This document shows positions 44,119-52,812 of a DNA stretch of 64,000 nt, piece after piece. Within the stretch, counting starts at the first letter, position 1, and each line of letters begins with the position of its first letter. Under the pieces are notes generated by a model that worked only from the letters and a program-made list of their open reading frames with translations, did not search any database and was not told the origin of the DNA. Both the position numbers and the translations under genes were made by a program. The stretch lies in the NCBI GenBank assembly GCA_947628225.1, contig CANQYY010000004.1:87592-151591 (forward strand). The letters run 5' to 3'. Source of the DNA: an uncultured Lachnospiraceae bacterium. GTDB taxonomy: Bacteria; Bacillota; Clostridia; Lachnospirales; Lachnospiraceae.

Positions 44119-45330
44119 CTAAACCGATAATCCCTGATAGATTTTTATCAGCTTGTCCGTATATTCCTCAATCCGGTCAAAATGGATATCGTTACAGTTC
44201 AGGCTATATTGCTGCGTCAATTCCGGATTTTCCCACAGCTTCCGGATCTGGCTTTTCAATTTTGCGGCATTCCCGCTTTCAAAAAGTTCCCCTGTCTTCC
44301 CCGTCTGTATCAACTCCGGTATTCCGCCTATATCTGCTCCCAGCACAGGCGTGCCATATACCTGGCTCTCCATTACGGAAAACGGGCAATTTTCATACCA
44401 TTCAGAGGGATAAACAGAAAATCTGGCTTCCCGTATTAGTTTTTCCAACGGTTCCCCGGACTGAAAACCCTTGTTTTCTATATTGGAAACATCCCGTATC
44501 TCATGCTCTAACGGCCCTGTCCCTGCAAAAACAAAAGGAATGTCAGGAAGCTCCTTACAGGCCTCGATAAGGGTTTCTATCCCCTTTTCTTTGGAAAAAC
44601 GTCCAAAATAGAGGACATAATCCTGCTTTTCTACTTCCTTACTTTCCGTCTTATCTATAAAGTTGTGAAGGGCGACTGTCCTCTCTGCCAAAATCGGATT
44701 TCTATCCAGCTTTGTCTTTAAAAAATGGGAGCAGCAGATAATCCGGTCAATATGCCGATAAACTTTTTTCCACTTCCAGAACGTCCCCTCCATCATGCCG
44801 ATAACAGATCTTACCAGCGAGCCATGTATGCATCGGTTTTTCATACAATGTACAAAATGACCCCCCAGACACCTTTCGCAGTTTTCGCCCGTGCCCGGAA
44901 TGTTACACATATGATTGGGGCATACTAACTGATAATCATGTGCCGTATATATTATCCTGCATTCCTTCGCAGTTTCTCTTTTCCACTTCACAATTTCTAA
45001 TATAATGGAGGGCGTCAACTGATAATTAAAATTATTGATATGGCAGACATCCGGCTGGAAATCATCCAATACCTTTCGGAGCTGCACTCTTGCTTCTTTG
45101 CTGTATATGGTTTTTATCGGATATGCCAGCTTCGATCGTCTGCTTCCACCATGAAAATCCATCGGCGTCGTATAGGCATTTGCCGCATTCCCAACGCAGC
45201 GGGATTCATGGTCCATGCCAAAATACTGAACCTCGTGTCCCTGTGTTTTTAAATATCCGCCGAGTTTAAAAATATAGGTTTCCGAGCCTCCGTTCGGGTG
45301 GAGAAATTTATTTATCATCAATACTTTCAT
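44119..45330 (-). CDS. GT4 family glycosyltransferase
   Basis: 403 residues. GT-B motifs: MINKFLHPNGGSETYIF, AHDYQLVCP and a cysteine-rich insert (CNIPGTGENCERCLGG, CMKNRCIHGS) that is a known feature of one GT4 subgroup, LYFGRFSKEKGIETLIEA, ENCPFSVMESQVYGTPVLGADIGGIPE with EX7E. Adds one sugar of the repeat unit in the cytosol. Translation overlap of 23 bases with the following GT4 gene shows coupling. Confidence 0.88.
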   Translation of the reverse strand: MKVLMINKFLHPNGGSETYIFKLGGYLKTQGHEVQYFGMDHESRCVGNAANAYTTPMDFHGGSRRSKLAYPIKTIYSKEARVQLRKVLDDFQPDVCHINNFNYQLTPSIILEIVKWKRETAKECRIIYTAHDYQLVCPNHMCNIPGTGENCERCLGGHFVHCMKNRCIHGSLVRSVIGMMEGTFWKWKKVYRHIDRIICCSHFLKTKLDRNPILAERTVALHNFIDKTESKEVEKQDYVLYFGRFSKEKGIETLIEACKELPDIPFVFAGTGPLEHEIRDVSNIENKGFQSGEPLEKLIREARFSVYPSEWYENCPFSVMESQVYGTPVLGADIGGIPELIQTGKTGELFESGNAAKLKSQIRKLWENPELTQQYSLNCNDIHFDRIEEYTDKLIKIYQGLSV

Positions 45331-46465
45331 GGCATAATCCCTTCCTGTACACCTCTATTGTCCTCTCCGTCACATCCTCCCAGTTATACCTGCCGCAAAT
45401 AAAATCCGCCGCTTCCCTTTTATAGGCTTCGACTTTTTCCCTGTCGTCACAAAGCATCTGCAATTTTTCCATCAGATCTGTTACATTGCCCTTTTGAAAC
45501 TGCACCGCTTTGTCGCCCACAACCTCGGTACACTCGGCAATATCGGATGTCAGGCAGCAGTTTCCATAACTCATTGCCTCCAACAGACTCAGCGGCATGC
45601 CCTCCAAATCGCTGGGAAGGCAGTACACATAGGCGTTGCTGTATAACTCCTCCAGCATCTGTCCCTGCTGGAATCCGGTAAATAGTATCTTTTCATTTTT
45701 GACGGCGGACTCTCTCAAACTCTCACTATATTCCTCCGTATCCGAACTGCCTCCTGCGATAACCAGTTTTTTATCTGTTACAACATGTTGAAATGCTTCT
45801 ATAAGATAATGAACTCCTTTTTCCGGAACCAACCGTCCCAGAAAGAGGATATAGCTGTCCTTTTTCAATCCCCACTCTTTCTCTATCCTGTCCGCTTTTC
45901 TTATCAGCGGTCTGCTTACTCCATTGGGAATGTAAACAGTTTCTCTGCCGTACCGCTCCCGAAAATATCTCTTTACGTCCTCCGACAGGACAATAATCTC
46001 ATCGGCATAGCGAACCGCATTTTTTTCTCCCAGCAATATATATTTTCTGGCAAACCCTTTCCATTTCTGTCTGGCATGATCCAGTCCATGTACGGTAACG
46101 ACTATTTTTTTTCCAAACAGTCTGGGAATCCAGCAAAAGGCTGCCGGACCCTCCGCATGGATATGAACAATCTCATATCTGCCTGCGGCGCATGCCAATG
46201 ACGCAAAGAAAGAGGAAGTAACCGCTGCAATTCCTTTTTTTTGTATGGTAAAAACTTGCTTTAGTTGAATCCCCTTATATTTCTTTACTTTCCCATTATC
46301 AAATTCTTGTCCGGCGGCAGAATGCCCGCGCCTGTTATAGCACGTCACCTCATATCCCCTGTCTGCCAGCCTGACGCCCAATTCCTCCACTACTACCTCA
46401 ATGCCGCCTTCGCGGGATGGAACACGCTTATGCCCAAACATGGCGATCCTTAACGGCTTTCCCAA
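45308..46465 (-). CDS. GT4 family glycosyltransferase (possible rhamnosyltransferase)
   Basis: 385 residues from TTG (46463-46465), eight bases after GGAAGGA. N-terminal FGHKRVPSREGGIEVVVEE is characteristic of the GT4 subgroup with rhamnosyl- and galactosyl-transferases of streptococcal capsules (Cps2T-like); then VTVHGLDHARQKW, FLGRLVPEKGVHYLIEAF and SDLEGMPLSLLEAMSYGNCCL with the EX7E donor site. It probably adds the second sugar, because it directly follows the initiating transferase. The sugar itself is inferred from family only. Confidence 0.87.
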   Translation of the reverse strand: MGKPLRIAMFGHKRVPSREGGIEVVVEELGVRLADRGYEVTCYNRRGHSAAGQEFDNGKVKKYKGIQLKQVFTIQKKGIAAVTSSFFASLACAAGRYEIVHIHAEGPAAFCWIPRLFGKKIVVTVHGLDHARQKWKGFARKYILLGEKNAVRYADEIIVLSEDVKRYFRERYGRETVYIPNGVSRPLIRKADRIEKEWGLKKDSYILFLGRLVPEKGVHYLIEAFQHVVTDKKLVIAGGSSDTEEYSESLRESAVKNEKILFTGFQQGQMLEELYSNAYVYCLPSDLEGMPLSLLEAMSYGNCCLTSDIAECTEVVGDKAVQFQKGNVTDLMEKLQMLCDDREKVEAYKREAADFICGRYNWEDVTERTIEVYRKGLCHESIDDK

Positions 46466-46513
46466 AAAATCAATCCTTCCTGTCCTCTATTCTGATATCG
46501 TCCCCCTGCCAGT

Positions 46514-47917
46514 TTACTTTGCTCCTTCTCCTTTCAGTACTACACCGATAGTCTTCCAGATTATCTTTAAATCCAGCCAGAAACTCCAGTTGCGGATATA
46601 TTCATTATCCAGACGGACGACCTCTTCAAAATCCGTGATCCGGCTTCTGCCGCTTACCTGCCACAGGCCGGTCAGCCCCGGCTTTGTCGCAAGACGGCTT
46701 TTATGTACCGAATCATACTTCTCATACTCATCCACTGTCGGCGGTCTGGTTCCTACCAGACTCATATCCCCCCGGAGTATGTTGAAAAATTGGGGCAGTT
46801 CATCAATACTGGTTCGGCGCAGGAATCGTCCGATAGGCGTCACTCTCGGGTCATCCTCCATCTTGAACATCAGTCCCTGCATCTCGTTATGGACAAGGAG
46901 TTCTTCCTTCCTCGCCTCTGCGTCCACATACATAGAGCGGAATTTGATAATCTTAAACTGCCTTCCATTCCGTCCCACGCGGTTCTGCGTGAAAAAAATA
47001 GGACCCGGCGACTGGAAATAGATGATCGGCCCAAAAATCAGCGCGGCAATCAGCGTCACTGCCATGCCGATAATCCCGGCAATAATATCCAGCATGCGTT
47101 TAAAGAAAATCTGACTGTTTGTCACCGTATTAATGCTGGTAGTCAGCACTGGGATCGAATGGATCCGGTTCAGCATTCCTCCCTCGGTATTCAGCAAAAA
47201 CTCCAGATCAATGTGCACCGTGATCCCCATAAAGAGGAATCTCTCCACATAAGAGTCCCTGTCTGCCTGGCTCGTATTAAAAAGGATCTCATCTACTACA
47301 TTCTGACGCGCATATTCATACATCGTATCCCGATCTGCCACAACAGGTATACCCGCTACTGTTTCTCCCGTCGCCGAGCGGTCTAAGAGAATAACGCCTG
47401 CGAGGCGGGTCACCCCATATTCATTCTTCTGGATCTTTGCCACCAGCTCCTCTGCCTTCTCACTGTCTGTAATAAGAAGCATCACCTGCATATTCCGCTC
47501 CCCCCGCCTGCGGTGAAGCAGAAAATTTTTGTGGACCATATGGATGACAAGCATAAGTGCGCAATCCAGTAAGAAAAATAATACCAGCGCAATACGCGAA
47601 TATTCGTCGGTATTTTTCCGAAGCATCATATACGCCATCAGGACGGTAAAGAAGATAACATTATAGCCTACTACCATCTGAATTTCCTGAAGCGCTCCCC
47701 GCTTTAGTATATTCCGGTAATATTTCATAAAAAAAACGATTACGATATGGAAAGCAATAAGCATGACCGCCATCTCTTTGTAAATCCTGGATCCTTGGAA
47801 AATGTAACTGCCATGCCGCAGATAATATGCCAGCATAAAGGCAGCCTCCAGCACAATCAAATCGAGAAGCATAAAATCCCAATGCTTCCACCAGTTCCCA
47901 TCCGTCCTTGTATACAT
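46514..47917 (-). CDS. Polyprenyl glycosylphosphotransferase (WbaP/CpsE type), initiates the exopolysaccharide
   Basis: 467 residues from ATG at 47915-47917; AGAGGG before it is better than anything upstream of the longer frame. Four to five N-terminal helices, a soluble CoA-binding-like middle (LLITDSEKAEELVAKIQ), a further helix near 280-300, and the catalytic domain KRMLDIIAG, FKIIKFRSMYVDAE, FLRRTSIDELPQFFN, SLVGTRPPTVDEY and PGLTGLWQVSGR. Transfers the first sugar-1-phosphate (Gal or Glc type) to undecaprenyl phosphate. Compare the short PglC-type enzyme at 19540-20220, so the window starts two glycans. Confidence 0.92.
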   Translation of the reverse strand: MYTRTDGNWWKHWDFMLLDLIVLEAAFMLAYYLRHGSYIFQGSRIYKEMAVMLIAFHIVIVFFMKYYRNILKRGALQEIQMVVGYNVIFFTVLMAYMMLRKNTDEYSRIALVLFFLLDCALMLVIHMVHKNFLLHRRRGERNMQVMLLITDSEKAEELVAKIQKNEYGVTRLAGVILLDRSATGETVAGIPVVADRDTMYEYARQNVVDEILFNTSQADRDSYVERFLFMGITVHIDLEFLLNTEGGMLNRIHSIPVLTTSINTVTNSQIFFKRMLDIIAGIIGMAVTLIAALIFGPIIYFQSPGPIFFTQNRVGRNGRQFKIIKFRSMYVDAEARKEELLVHNEMQGLMFKMEDDPRVTPIGRFLRRTSIDELPQFFNILRGDMSLVGTRPPTVDEYEKYDSVHKSRLATKPGLTGLWQVSGRSRITDFEEVVRLDNEYIRNWSFWLDLKIIWKTIGVVLKGEGAK

Positions 47918-47970
47918 GCTTTCCCTCTTTTCGTAAATCGTCAAAAATGACTGGTATAGGATAGAGGTAC

Positions 47971-47997
47971 CAAGGATTGAATTAATCAATCCCTGGA
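47971..47997 (-). repeat. Imperfect inverted repeat between the LRR gene and the initiating transferase gene
   Basis: CCAGGGATTGA and TCAATCCTTGG arms with a TTAAT centre (one mismatch), on the minus transcript about 55 bases after the LRR stop and 55 before the ATG at 47917. No T-run follows, so it looks like an RNA-processing or protein-binding site rather than a terminator. Confidence 0.4.
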
Positions 47998-48050
47998 AAA
48001 CACTCTCCTATATAAAATTTACTTGTTCTAAAGATATTTATGCTTTTTTT

Positions 48051-48611
48051 TTACTTTTTAACCTTTCCTTTGAAGCCTGCTTTTTTCAATGCTTTTTTCA
48101 GCTTCTTCAGTTCTTTTTTGCTCATTTTCTTGTTGACCTTGATCGTCATTTTCTTGGTTTTAAGGCCTTTAAAAGCGCCCTTCTTGATCTTGATCGATTT
48201 TTTGCCCTTCAGAACAATCGTTTTCAGTTTCTTCGCTCCGGTAAATGCGTTTTTGCTGATCGTCTTTACCGTAGCAGGCAGAGTAACCTTTTTAGCCTTC
48301 GGTGCCTTGGAAAATGCTTTAGCGCCGATTGTGGTTACTGTGTACTTCACGCCTTTTACTGTTACCGTAGAAGATACCGTCACACTCTTTTTGGAAGTTT
48401 TCTTAACTGCCTTAAAAGTGGCGGTTCCATTCTTTTTGGTGTCTACAATAGGAGTAACACCATTTGTTTTTTTGGCTGTCACATTTTTCTTATTTTCCGT
48501 CCGAAGACCATTTGTGTTACTGCCCACCGCTGCCTGCGATACGCTTACGGGAGCCAGAACTACAGCTGCTGCCAATGTGCATGCCACAATTTTTTTCCAT
48601 GCCTTATTCAT
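48051..48611 (-). CDS. Small secreted lysine-rich BspA/LRR_5-like protein inside the exopolysaccharide operon
   Basis: 186 residues, AGGAGG well placed before ATG. Signal peptide 1-~27 (ACTLAAAVVLAPVSVSQA). After a Lys/Asn-rich stretch come LRR_5-type units (YTVTTIGAKAFSKAPKAKKV, VKTISKNAFTGAKKLKTIVL, IKKGAFKGLKTKKM) and a nearly all-Lys/Leu/Ala C-terminal helix (KKELKKLKKALKKAGFKG). Strongly basic overall. It lies between cpsD and the initiating transferase gene, so it is produced with the polysaccharide. A charge-based polysaccharide- or teichoic-acid-binding protein would fit; this is inference. Confidence 0.8.
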   Translation of the reverse strand: MNKAWKKIVACTLAAAVVLAPVSVSQAAVGSNTNGLRTENKKNVTAKKTNGVTPIVDTKKNGTATFKAVKKTSKKSVTVSSTVTVKGVKYTVTTIGAKAFSKAPKAKKVTLPATVKTISKNAFTGAKKLKTIVLKGKKSIKIKKGAFKGLKTKKMTIKVNKKMSKKELKKLKKALKKAGFKGKVKK

Positions 48612-48747
48612 TGTTTCTTCCTCCTTTTGAAATATAATTTATATTGAGTATGCCGGTTTTTCCTGCTTAAAAGCATCCTGACAGACTGCCCTGCAGACGT
48701 CCCCGGCGGACTCACAAATTCAGTTTCCGCACCCGGTATGCGGTTAT

Positions 48748-49494
48748 TTATTTTTCCGGGTCGGTATAGTAACGGTTCTGGGCATATTTTCCATACTTTC
48801 CATATTTCCCATAATACTTTCCACCGTACTTTCTGTAATAGTAGCCGCCCTTCGAGCCTCCGACACGGTTCAGGACAATGCCTAGCAGCGGACATCCCGC
48901 CCGCTCCAGCTGCCGGATAGAATTTCGCACCATACCGCGCGAGGTGGAACCTCCGCGGACAACCAATACTGCCCCATCGCAAAGGGAGCCAATCTTCTCG
49001 CCATCGCTCACCAGATCCAGCGGCGGGGCGTCCACAAACACATACCGGTATTTCTGCCCCATATATTCAAGCATCTGCTCAAACCGCTCGCTCTCCAAAA
49101 GCATGGACGGGTTGACTACATTATCAACATTGGGAAGAATATCTCCGCCCTCCAGTTCGGTGTGCAAAATAGCGTCTTCCATGGAGATATCATTCGCAAG
49201 GACATAGGACATCCCCCTTATCGGCTTTCCATCCTCCAGGGACATCTGATACTTCTCCGCCATAACGGATTTTCTCAGGTCTGCATCCAATAAAATGGAC
49301 GGTGTTCCTGACTCTGCCATCTGATGCCAGAGCTGGAGAGCCACAAAGCTCTTTCCCTCATTTGGAAGAGAACTGATCACCAATATCTTTTTTACCTCAT
49401 TTCCCAGAAAGCTGATATTAATCCGAAGGCGGTTGACCGCCTCCTGGACAGCATAGGGAAGTTCTGGCAGATTTTCTATTTTTATCTGATTCAT
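48748..49494 (-). CDS. cpsD: CpsD/CapB-type bacterial tyrosine kinase
   Basis: 248 residues from ATG at 49492-49494, which overlaps the cpsC stop by ATGA and follows AGGGGGAG. Walker A SSLPNEGKS near 40, Walker A' ILLDADLRK near 68 and Walker B YVFVDAPPL near 150. The C-terminus is a tyrosine cluster (YYYRKYGGKYYGKYGKYGKY), the autophosphorylation site. It works with the membrane activator CpsC and is dephosphorylated by CpsB to control polymer length and output. Confidence 0.93.
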   Translation of the reverse strand: MNQIKIENLPELPYAVQEAVNRLRINISFLGNEVKKILVISSLPNEGKSFVALQLWHQMAESGTPSILLDADLRKSVMAEKYQMSLEDGKPIRGMSYVLANDISMEDAILHTELEGGDILPNVDNVVNPSMLLESERFEQMLEYMGQKYRYVFVDAPPLDLVSDGEKIGSLCDGAVLVVRGGSTSRGMVRNSIRQLERAGCPLLGIVLNRVGGSKGGYYYRKYGGKYYGKYGKYGKYAQNRYYTDPEK

Positions 49495-50285
49495 TGCCTG
49501 TTCTCCCCCTTTCTCTTTCCCCGGAAAAATCTCCATCTTTTCCGGTGCCCCCTGTGTCCCGCTTCATCGGATATCTCCTTCATATCTCCCTCCGGGATTA
49601 CTGTCATCGGCATAATCCCAAATACCTTTTCCACATCCTCTGCGGACTGGAGCGTGTCGTCCATCATAAACAATACCACCAGCACTGCCATGACCAGAGC
49701 CGTACATAAAATGGCGCCAAGCATTATATTCCTCGACAGGCTTGGGGAACTCTTACCCTCCGGATAGATGGCGTGCTCCGCAATATTAGGAGCAGAAACC
49801 TCCATCAGTTCCGGCAGATAAGTCACGGCCTTTTCGGCAAGGGCATTGGCTACCTTCTGCGCCTCTGCCGGATTGGTACTGGTAACGGTAACAGTCAGGA
49901 TTCTGGTATCATCAACAGCAGAAATATCCACCATGCCCAACAACTCATTATAGCTATAAGGAAGCTTCTCCTCCTTAATGATTTCCTCAAAAATCGGACG
50001 TATCCGCAATAATTCTTCATAATCCAGCGAGAGGGATGTTCCCAGATTCAAATCAGTCAGATCGACCACAGAATCGCCGGAAGCAGATACCATATACAAT
50101 TTAGAAGTAGCCTGGTACTCCGGCGTTATAAAAAAGTATGTGATGATACCTGCCGCAACCGCCCCTATAAAAAAGGCCGCAAGTATAACCGCTATCTTTG
50201 TCCGGAAATAGTAAAACATTTCCACTAAATCTATTTCGAGTTCTTCCTTTTCCTGAACCTGCATCTTTTCTTTATCCATGTTCAT
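49491..50285 (-). CDS. cpsC: CpsC/Wzz-type chain-length and kinase activator protein
   Basis: 264 residues: cytoplasmic N-terminus, helix ~31-52, extracytoplasmic Wzz domain (~53-185) with LYMVSASGDSVVDLTDLNLG and VDISAVDDTRILTVTVTST, Pro/Ser-rich segment (YPEGKSSPSLSRN), second helix ~188-210, and a basic C-terminal tail (RGHRKRWRFFRGKRKG). Controls chain length and activates the tyrosine kinase encoded directly downstream. In the classic cpsA-B-C-D-like arrangement. Confidence 0.92.
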   Translation of the reverse strand: MNMDKEKMQVQEKEELEIDLVEMFYYFRTKIAVILAAFFIGAVAAGIITYFFITPEYQATSKLYMVSASGDSVVDLTDLNLGTSLSLDYEELLRIRPIFEEIIKEEKLPYSYNELLGMVDISAVDDTRILTVTVTSTNPAEAQKVANALAEKAVTYLPELMEVSAPNIAEHAIYPEGKSSPSLSRNIMLGAILCTALVMAVLVVLFMMDDTLQSAEDVEKVFGIMPMTVIPEGDMKEISDEAGHRGHRKRWRFFRGKRKGENRQ

Positions 50286-50304
50286 CTTTGGTCAAACCTT
50301 TCTA

Positions 50305-51345
50305 TCACTTTTTCGTTTCATATTCTTTAAGACCATATATTTTACTCAATATCTGGAGCCGGGAATCATCATCAATAAAAAATTCAGCATGATCAATCCC
50401 ATCGCCCAGCCGTTGTCCAATCTTTTCCTTTCCCTCAAAGCTGTAAATGCCCTGATTTGCGCTGCGTCCAAACTCTTTCGCCAGCCGGGATATTTTCTTT
50501 CCGGTCAGGTCTGTAACAGTAGTATCTTTTAATTCCCTGTATAAATCCATAACGAAACCGGAATCTTTTTCATATTCCGCCCTCGCCTGTTTCAGGAACG
50601 CCTCCATATAATTGCGCTGGCGTTTCATCCGGGAGATATTTCTCTCATCCCCCACATCAAATCGGTCATGGACATATGTGTACGCCTGCTTATCACTCAG
50701 CTTCAGGGTGCTTCCCTTTATAAGAGTGGGATCTACTTTGGAAAAATCATCTTCTATGGTAACGGTTACCCCGCCGACCATCCGGTTCAAAACCGGTATG
50801 TCTTCCATATTCAGCGCATAATATCCTGTGAACGGGATCCCCCCCAGCAGCCCGGATACCGCCTCCACTGTATTTTCACAGCTCTGTATCGGATTGCCGC
50901 CATACCAATGCGCCGTGCAAATCTGCTCCTCGGCGCTTGCCATACCGCTTCCATCCGTCTGCATAAGCGTCACTTCCGTAATCGTATCCCGGTTCAGCTG
51001 GATCATGCTGTAGGTGTGGTCTGTTCTGTCCACTGCGAGCACCAGCAAAAAGTCCGCCATAGTTCCCTTATATTCTTTTCCTTTGGCGGATGCATTTCCG
51101 CTTGCATCTGTTCCTATTATAAGGTAGCTTTCCATTTTATGGGTCCAGGCATATTTTTTGCCTCCCAGCTTCAAAGTTCCCCGGATAGTTTCCTTAATGT
51201 CGGGTACTTCTGTACTTTCCTTCTGGGTGGCAGGATTTGCAAGGAACTTCTTTTCCAACTGCCGCACGGCAAGATATATTCCTGCGGCTGCCATAACAAC
51301 TGCTGCAATGACAACAATGCGCCGGTACAAGTTTTTTCCTTTCAT
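50305..51345 (-). CDS. LytR-CpsA-Psr (LCP) family protein of the cps operon
   Basis: 346 residues. One N-terminal membrane helix (about 9-27), then the extracellular LCP domain: SYLIIGTDASGN, DFLLVLAVDRTDHTYSMIQL, NRDTITEV with the key Arg, TGYYALNMEDIPVLNRMVGG and DERNISRMKRQRNYM. Shorter and simpler than the LCP at 21574-23091. Attaches exopolysaccharide to peptidoglycan. It overlaps the cpsB stop by ATGA. Confidence 0.9.
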   Translation of the reverse strand: MKGKNLYRRIVVIAAVVMAAAGIYLAVRQLEKKFLANPATQKESTEVPDIKETIRGTLKLGGKKYAWTHKMESYLIIGTDASGNASAKGKEYKGTMADFLLVLAVDRTDHTYSMIQLNRDTITEVTLMQTDGSGMASAEEQICTAHWYGGNPIQSCENTVEAVSGLLGGIPFTGYYALNMEDIPVLNRMVGGVTVTIEDDFSKVDPTLIKGSTLKLSDKQAYTYVHDRFDVGDERNISRMKRQRNYMEAFLKQARAEYEKDSGFVMDLYRELKDTTVTDLTGKKISRLAKEFGRSANQGIYSFEGKEKIGQRLGDGIDHAEFFIDDDSRLQILSKIYGLKEYETKK

Positions 51346-52043
51346 CTCTGCAAAATCCTCTTTCCTAACTCATCAATGTCATATAGCCGCTTTTCCCCTG
51401 CCTTCTTTCGGATCACCGCCCGCCCCTCTGAAAGATTGGGCGGCCGCCATTCCATATTGTGACAGTCGCTCCCCAGTACAATATCCGGAATTTCCTGTAA
51501 AAGCTGTAACACCCGTCTTCTCTTTTTCCAATTCAGAAGGCTTCCGGCATTAATCTGCGCATACAGGGGAAGCTGGAACATTTTGTCCCATACGTCCCAT
51601 CTTTTCTGAAAATCCAGATATCTCTCGATATGCGCCAGCATAACGGTAAGTTTCTGCTTCTCGATGATTTTTTCCACATCATGAAGTATCTCCTCATCCC
51701 ACTGGCAAAATGGCAGTTCCAGTAAAAGCACCTGAGTTTCTCCGATGCAAAGCCTGTGCAAAAGATTCGCCTTTCCCATGCCGGGAAAATAGTATACCTC
51801 TGCGCCTATGTGCAGTGTCGGGATTTTGTCGTCTGTCTTTTGTATCTCCTGCAGTCGGCTCAATCTGTCTGTCCTGCGCTCCAAAAATGCCTCTACAGAA
51901 TATTTATCGGCATAAAAATGCGGAGTCATAACAATGTGTTCTACTGTTTGTTCATTTTCATGATGCAGCATTTCTATACTTTCTTCCACATTGCGGCTCC
52001 CGTCATCCATATTTGGCAAAATATGTGAATGAAAATCAATCAC
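51342..52043 (-). CDS. cpsB: CpsB/CapC/Wzb-type PHP tyrosine phosphatase
   Basis: 233 residues from GTG at 52041-52043 (GGGGG ten bases upstream; the resulting MIDFHSHILPNMDDGS start matches the family, while a TTG three codons earlier is too close to that site). PHP metal motifs: DFHSHILPNMDDGS, GAEVYYFPG, LAHIERY and LGSDCHNM. Manganese-dependent phosphatase that dephosphorylates the CpsD tyrosines. First gene of the exopolysaccharide operon. Confidence 0.92.
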   Translation of the reverse strand: MIDFHSHILPNMDDGSRNVEESIEMLHHENEQTVEHIVMTPHFYADKYSVEAFLERRTDRLSRLQEIQKTDDKIPTLHIGAEVYYFPGMGKANLLHRLCIGETQVLLLELPFCQWDEEILHDVEKIIEKQKLTVMLAHIERYLDFQKRWDVWDKMFQLPLYAQINAGSLLNWKKRRRVLQLLQEIPDIVLGSDCHNMEWRPPNLSEGRAVIRKKAGEKRLYDIDELGKRILQR

Positions 52044-52098
52044 TATTATCAAGCCCCCATTTGACAGAGTATTCCCTCAAAGCACTGGCACTATGCAT

Positions 52099-52127
52099 AT
52101 ATTACACTAACCACTAAACAATGTCAA
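52099..52127 (-). promoter_or_regulatory. Sigma-A promoter of the exopolysaccharide operon
   Basis: Minus strand TTGACA (52122-52127) and TAATAT (52099-52104), 17-base spacing. Transcription starts near 52092, about 50 bases before cpsB. No long leader or JUMPstart-type element is seen. It probably drives all genes down to 36279. Confidence 0.82.
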
Positions 52128-52329
52128 GTAATATCATTAACAGGATTTTGCCGGATATTAAGTATTATCGTCACATACTTCTGGCGGATATCCTTATATT
52201 TCCTGTATTGCTCCAGAAAACAGGCCAAAAATAAATGCGATACTTTTATATTTACTAATAATATCACATTGTGTATAGGTGTGCAACACTTAATTAAAAT
52301 AATAGTAACAATGCTAAGGAGGTATAAAA

Positions 52330-52692
52330 ATGGTCAAAGATAAAAATAAACGGCGAAAGCCAAAAGAACTCAATATCCAAATCGGAGAACGATGCAGACA
52401 GGCAAGAGAAGCAGCCGGCTACACACAGGAAGCCTTAGCAGAACAAATTGATGTATCCACACAATTTTTGTCCGATGCAGAAAGAGGCGTTACCGGGATG
52501 TCAATTTCTACCATTATTAAACTTTGCCACACCCTTAGCGTTTCTGCGGATTTTATTCTATTAGGGCAAAGTAAGGACGCAGCAGACAGCCCATTTTCTA
52601 TTGCCACGCGGTTCGGGCACCTCTCCCGGCGGCAGCAAAAACTGGTAGAAGATGGATTTAACCTGCTGAACAAAGCTTTTTTTACTAAATAA
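52330..52692 (+). CDS. XRE-family helix-turn-helix regulator
   Basis: 120 residues with AAGGAGG seven bases before ATG. Basic N-terminus, then a Cro/C1-type HTH (about 17-75: IGERCRQAREAAGYTQEALA, VSTQFLSDAERGVTGMSIST), then a short helical tail without a known sensor. Divergent from the exopolysaccharide promoter 52099-52127, so it may control that operon or itself, but no operator was identified. The 286 bases between the two starts are AT-rich and contain repeated short GTG/CAC words (52262-52290) that could be binding sites. Confidence 0.82.
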   Translation: MVKDKNKRRKPKELNIQIGERCRQAREAAGYTQEALAEQIDVSTQFLSDAERGVTGMSISTIIKLCHTLSVSADFILLGQSKDAADSPFSIATRFGHLSRRQQKLVEDGFNLLNKAFFTK

Positions 52693-52701
52693 TCACGTCA
52701 T

Positions 52702-52757
52702 AAAAATACCTCTAAAGTAGTTTTTGATTTTTTTATCTTATCTGCTTTAGAGGTATT
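52702..52757 (-). terminator. Long inverted repeat, probable terminator of the LysR gene
   Basis: Arms 52705-52720 (AATACCTCTAAAGTAG) and 52742-52757 pair over 15-16 bases with an AT-rich loop. On the minus transcript the second arm runs straight into TTTTATG, so termination of the LysR gene is likely; on the plus side no T-run follows, though the xre gene ends just before. Confidence 0.5.
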
Positions 52758-52812
52758 CTATTCAAAGACAATTACATTGAGCCGCCCTTCTATTCCAGTC
52801 ACACTAATCCCG

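Noticed and set aside
48612..48747. Second riboswitch-like leader before the small LRR gene
   Set aside because: Only a short CCGCA/TGCGG hairpin is seen; no GEMM-I blocks and no promoter were found.
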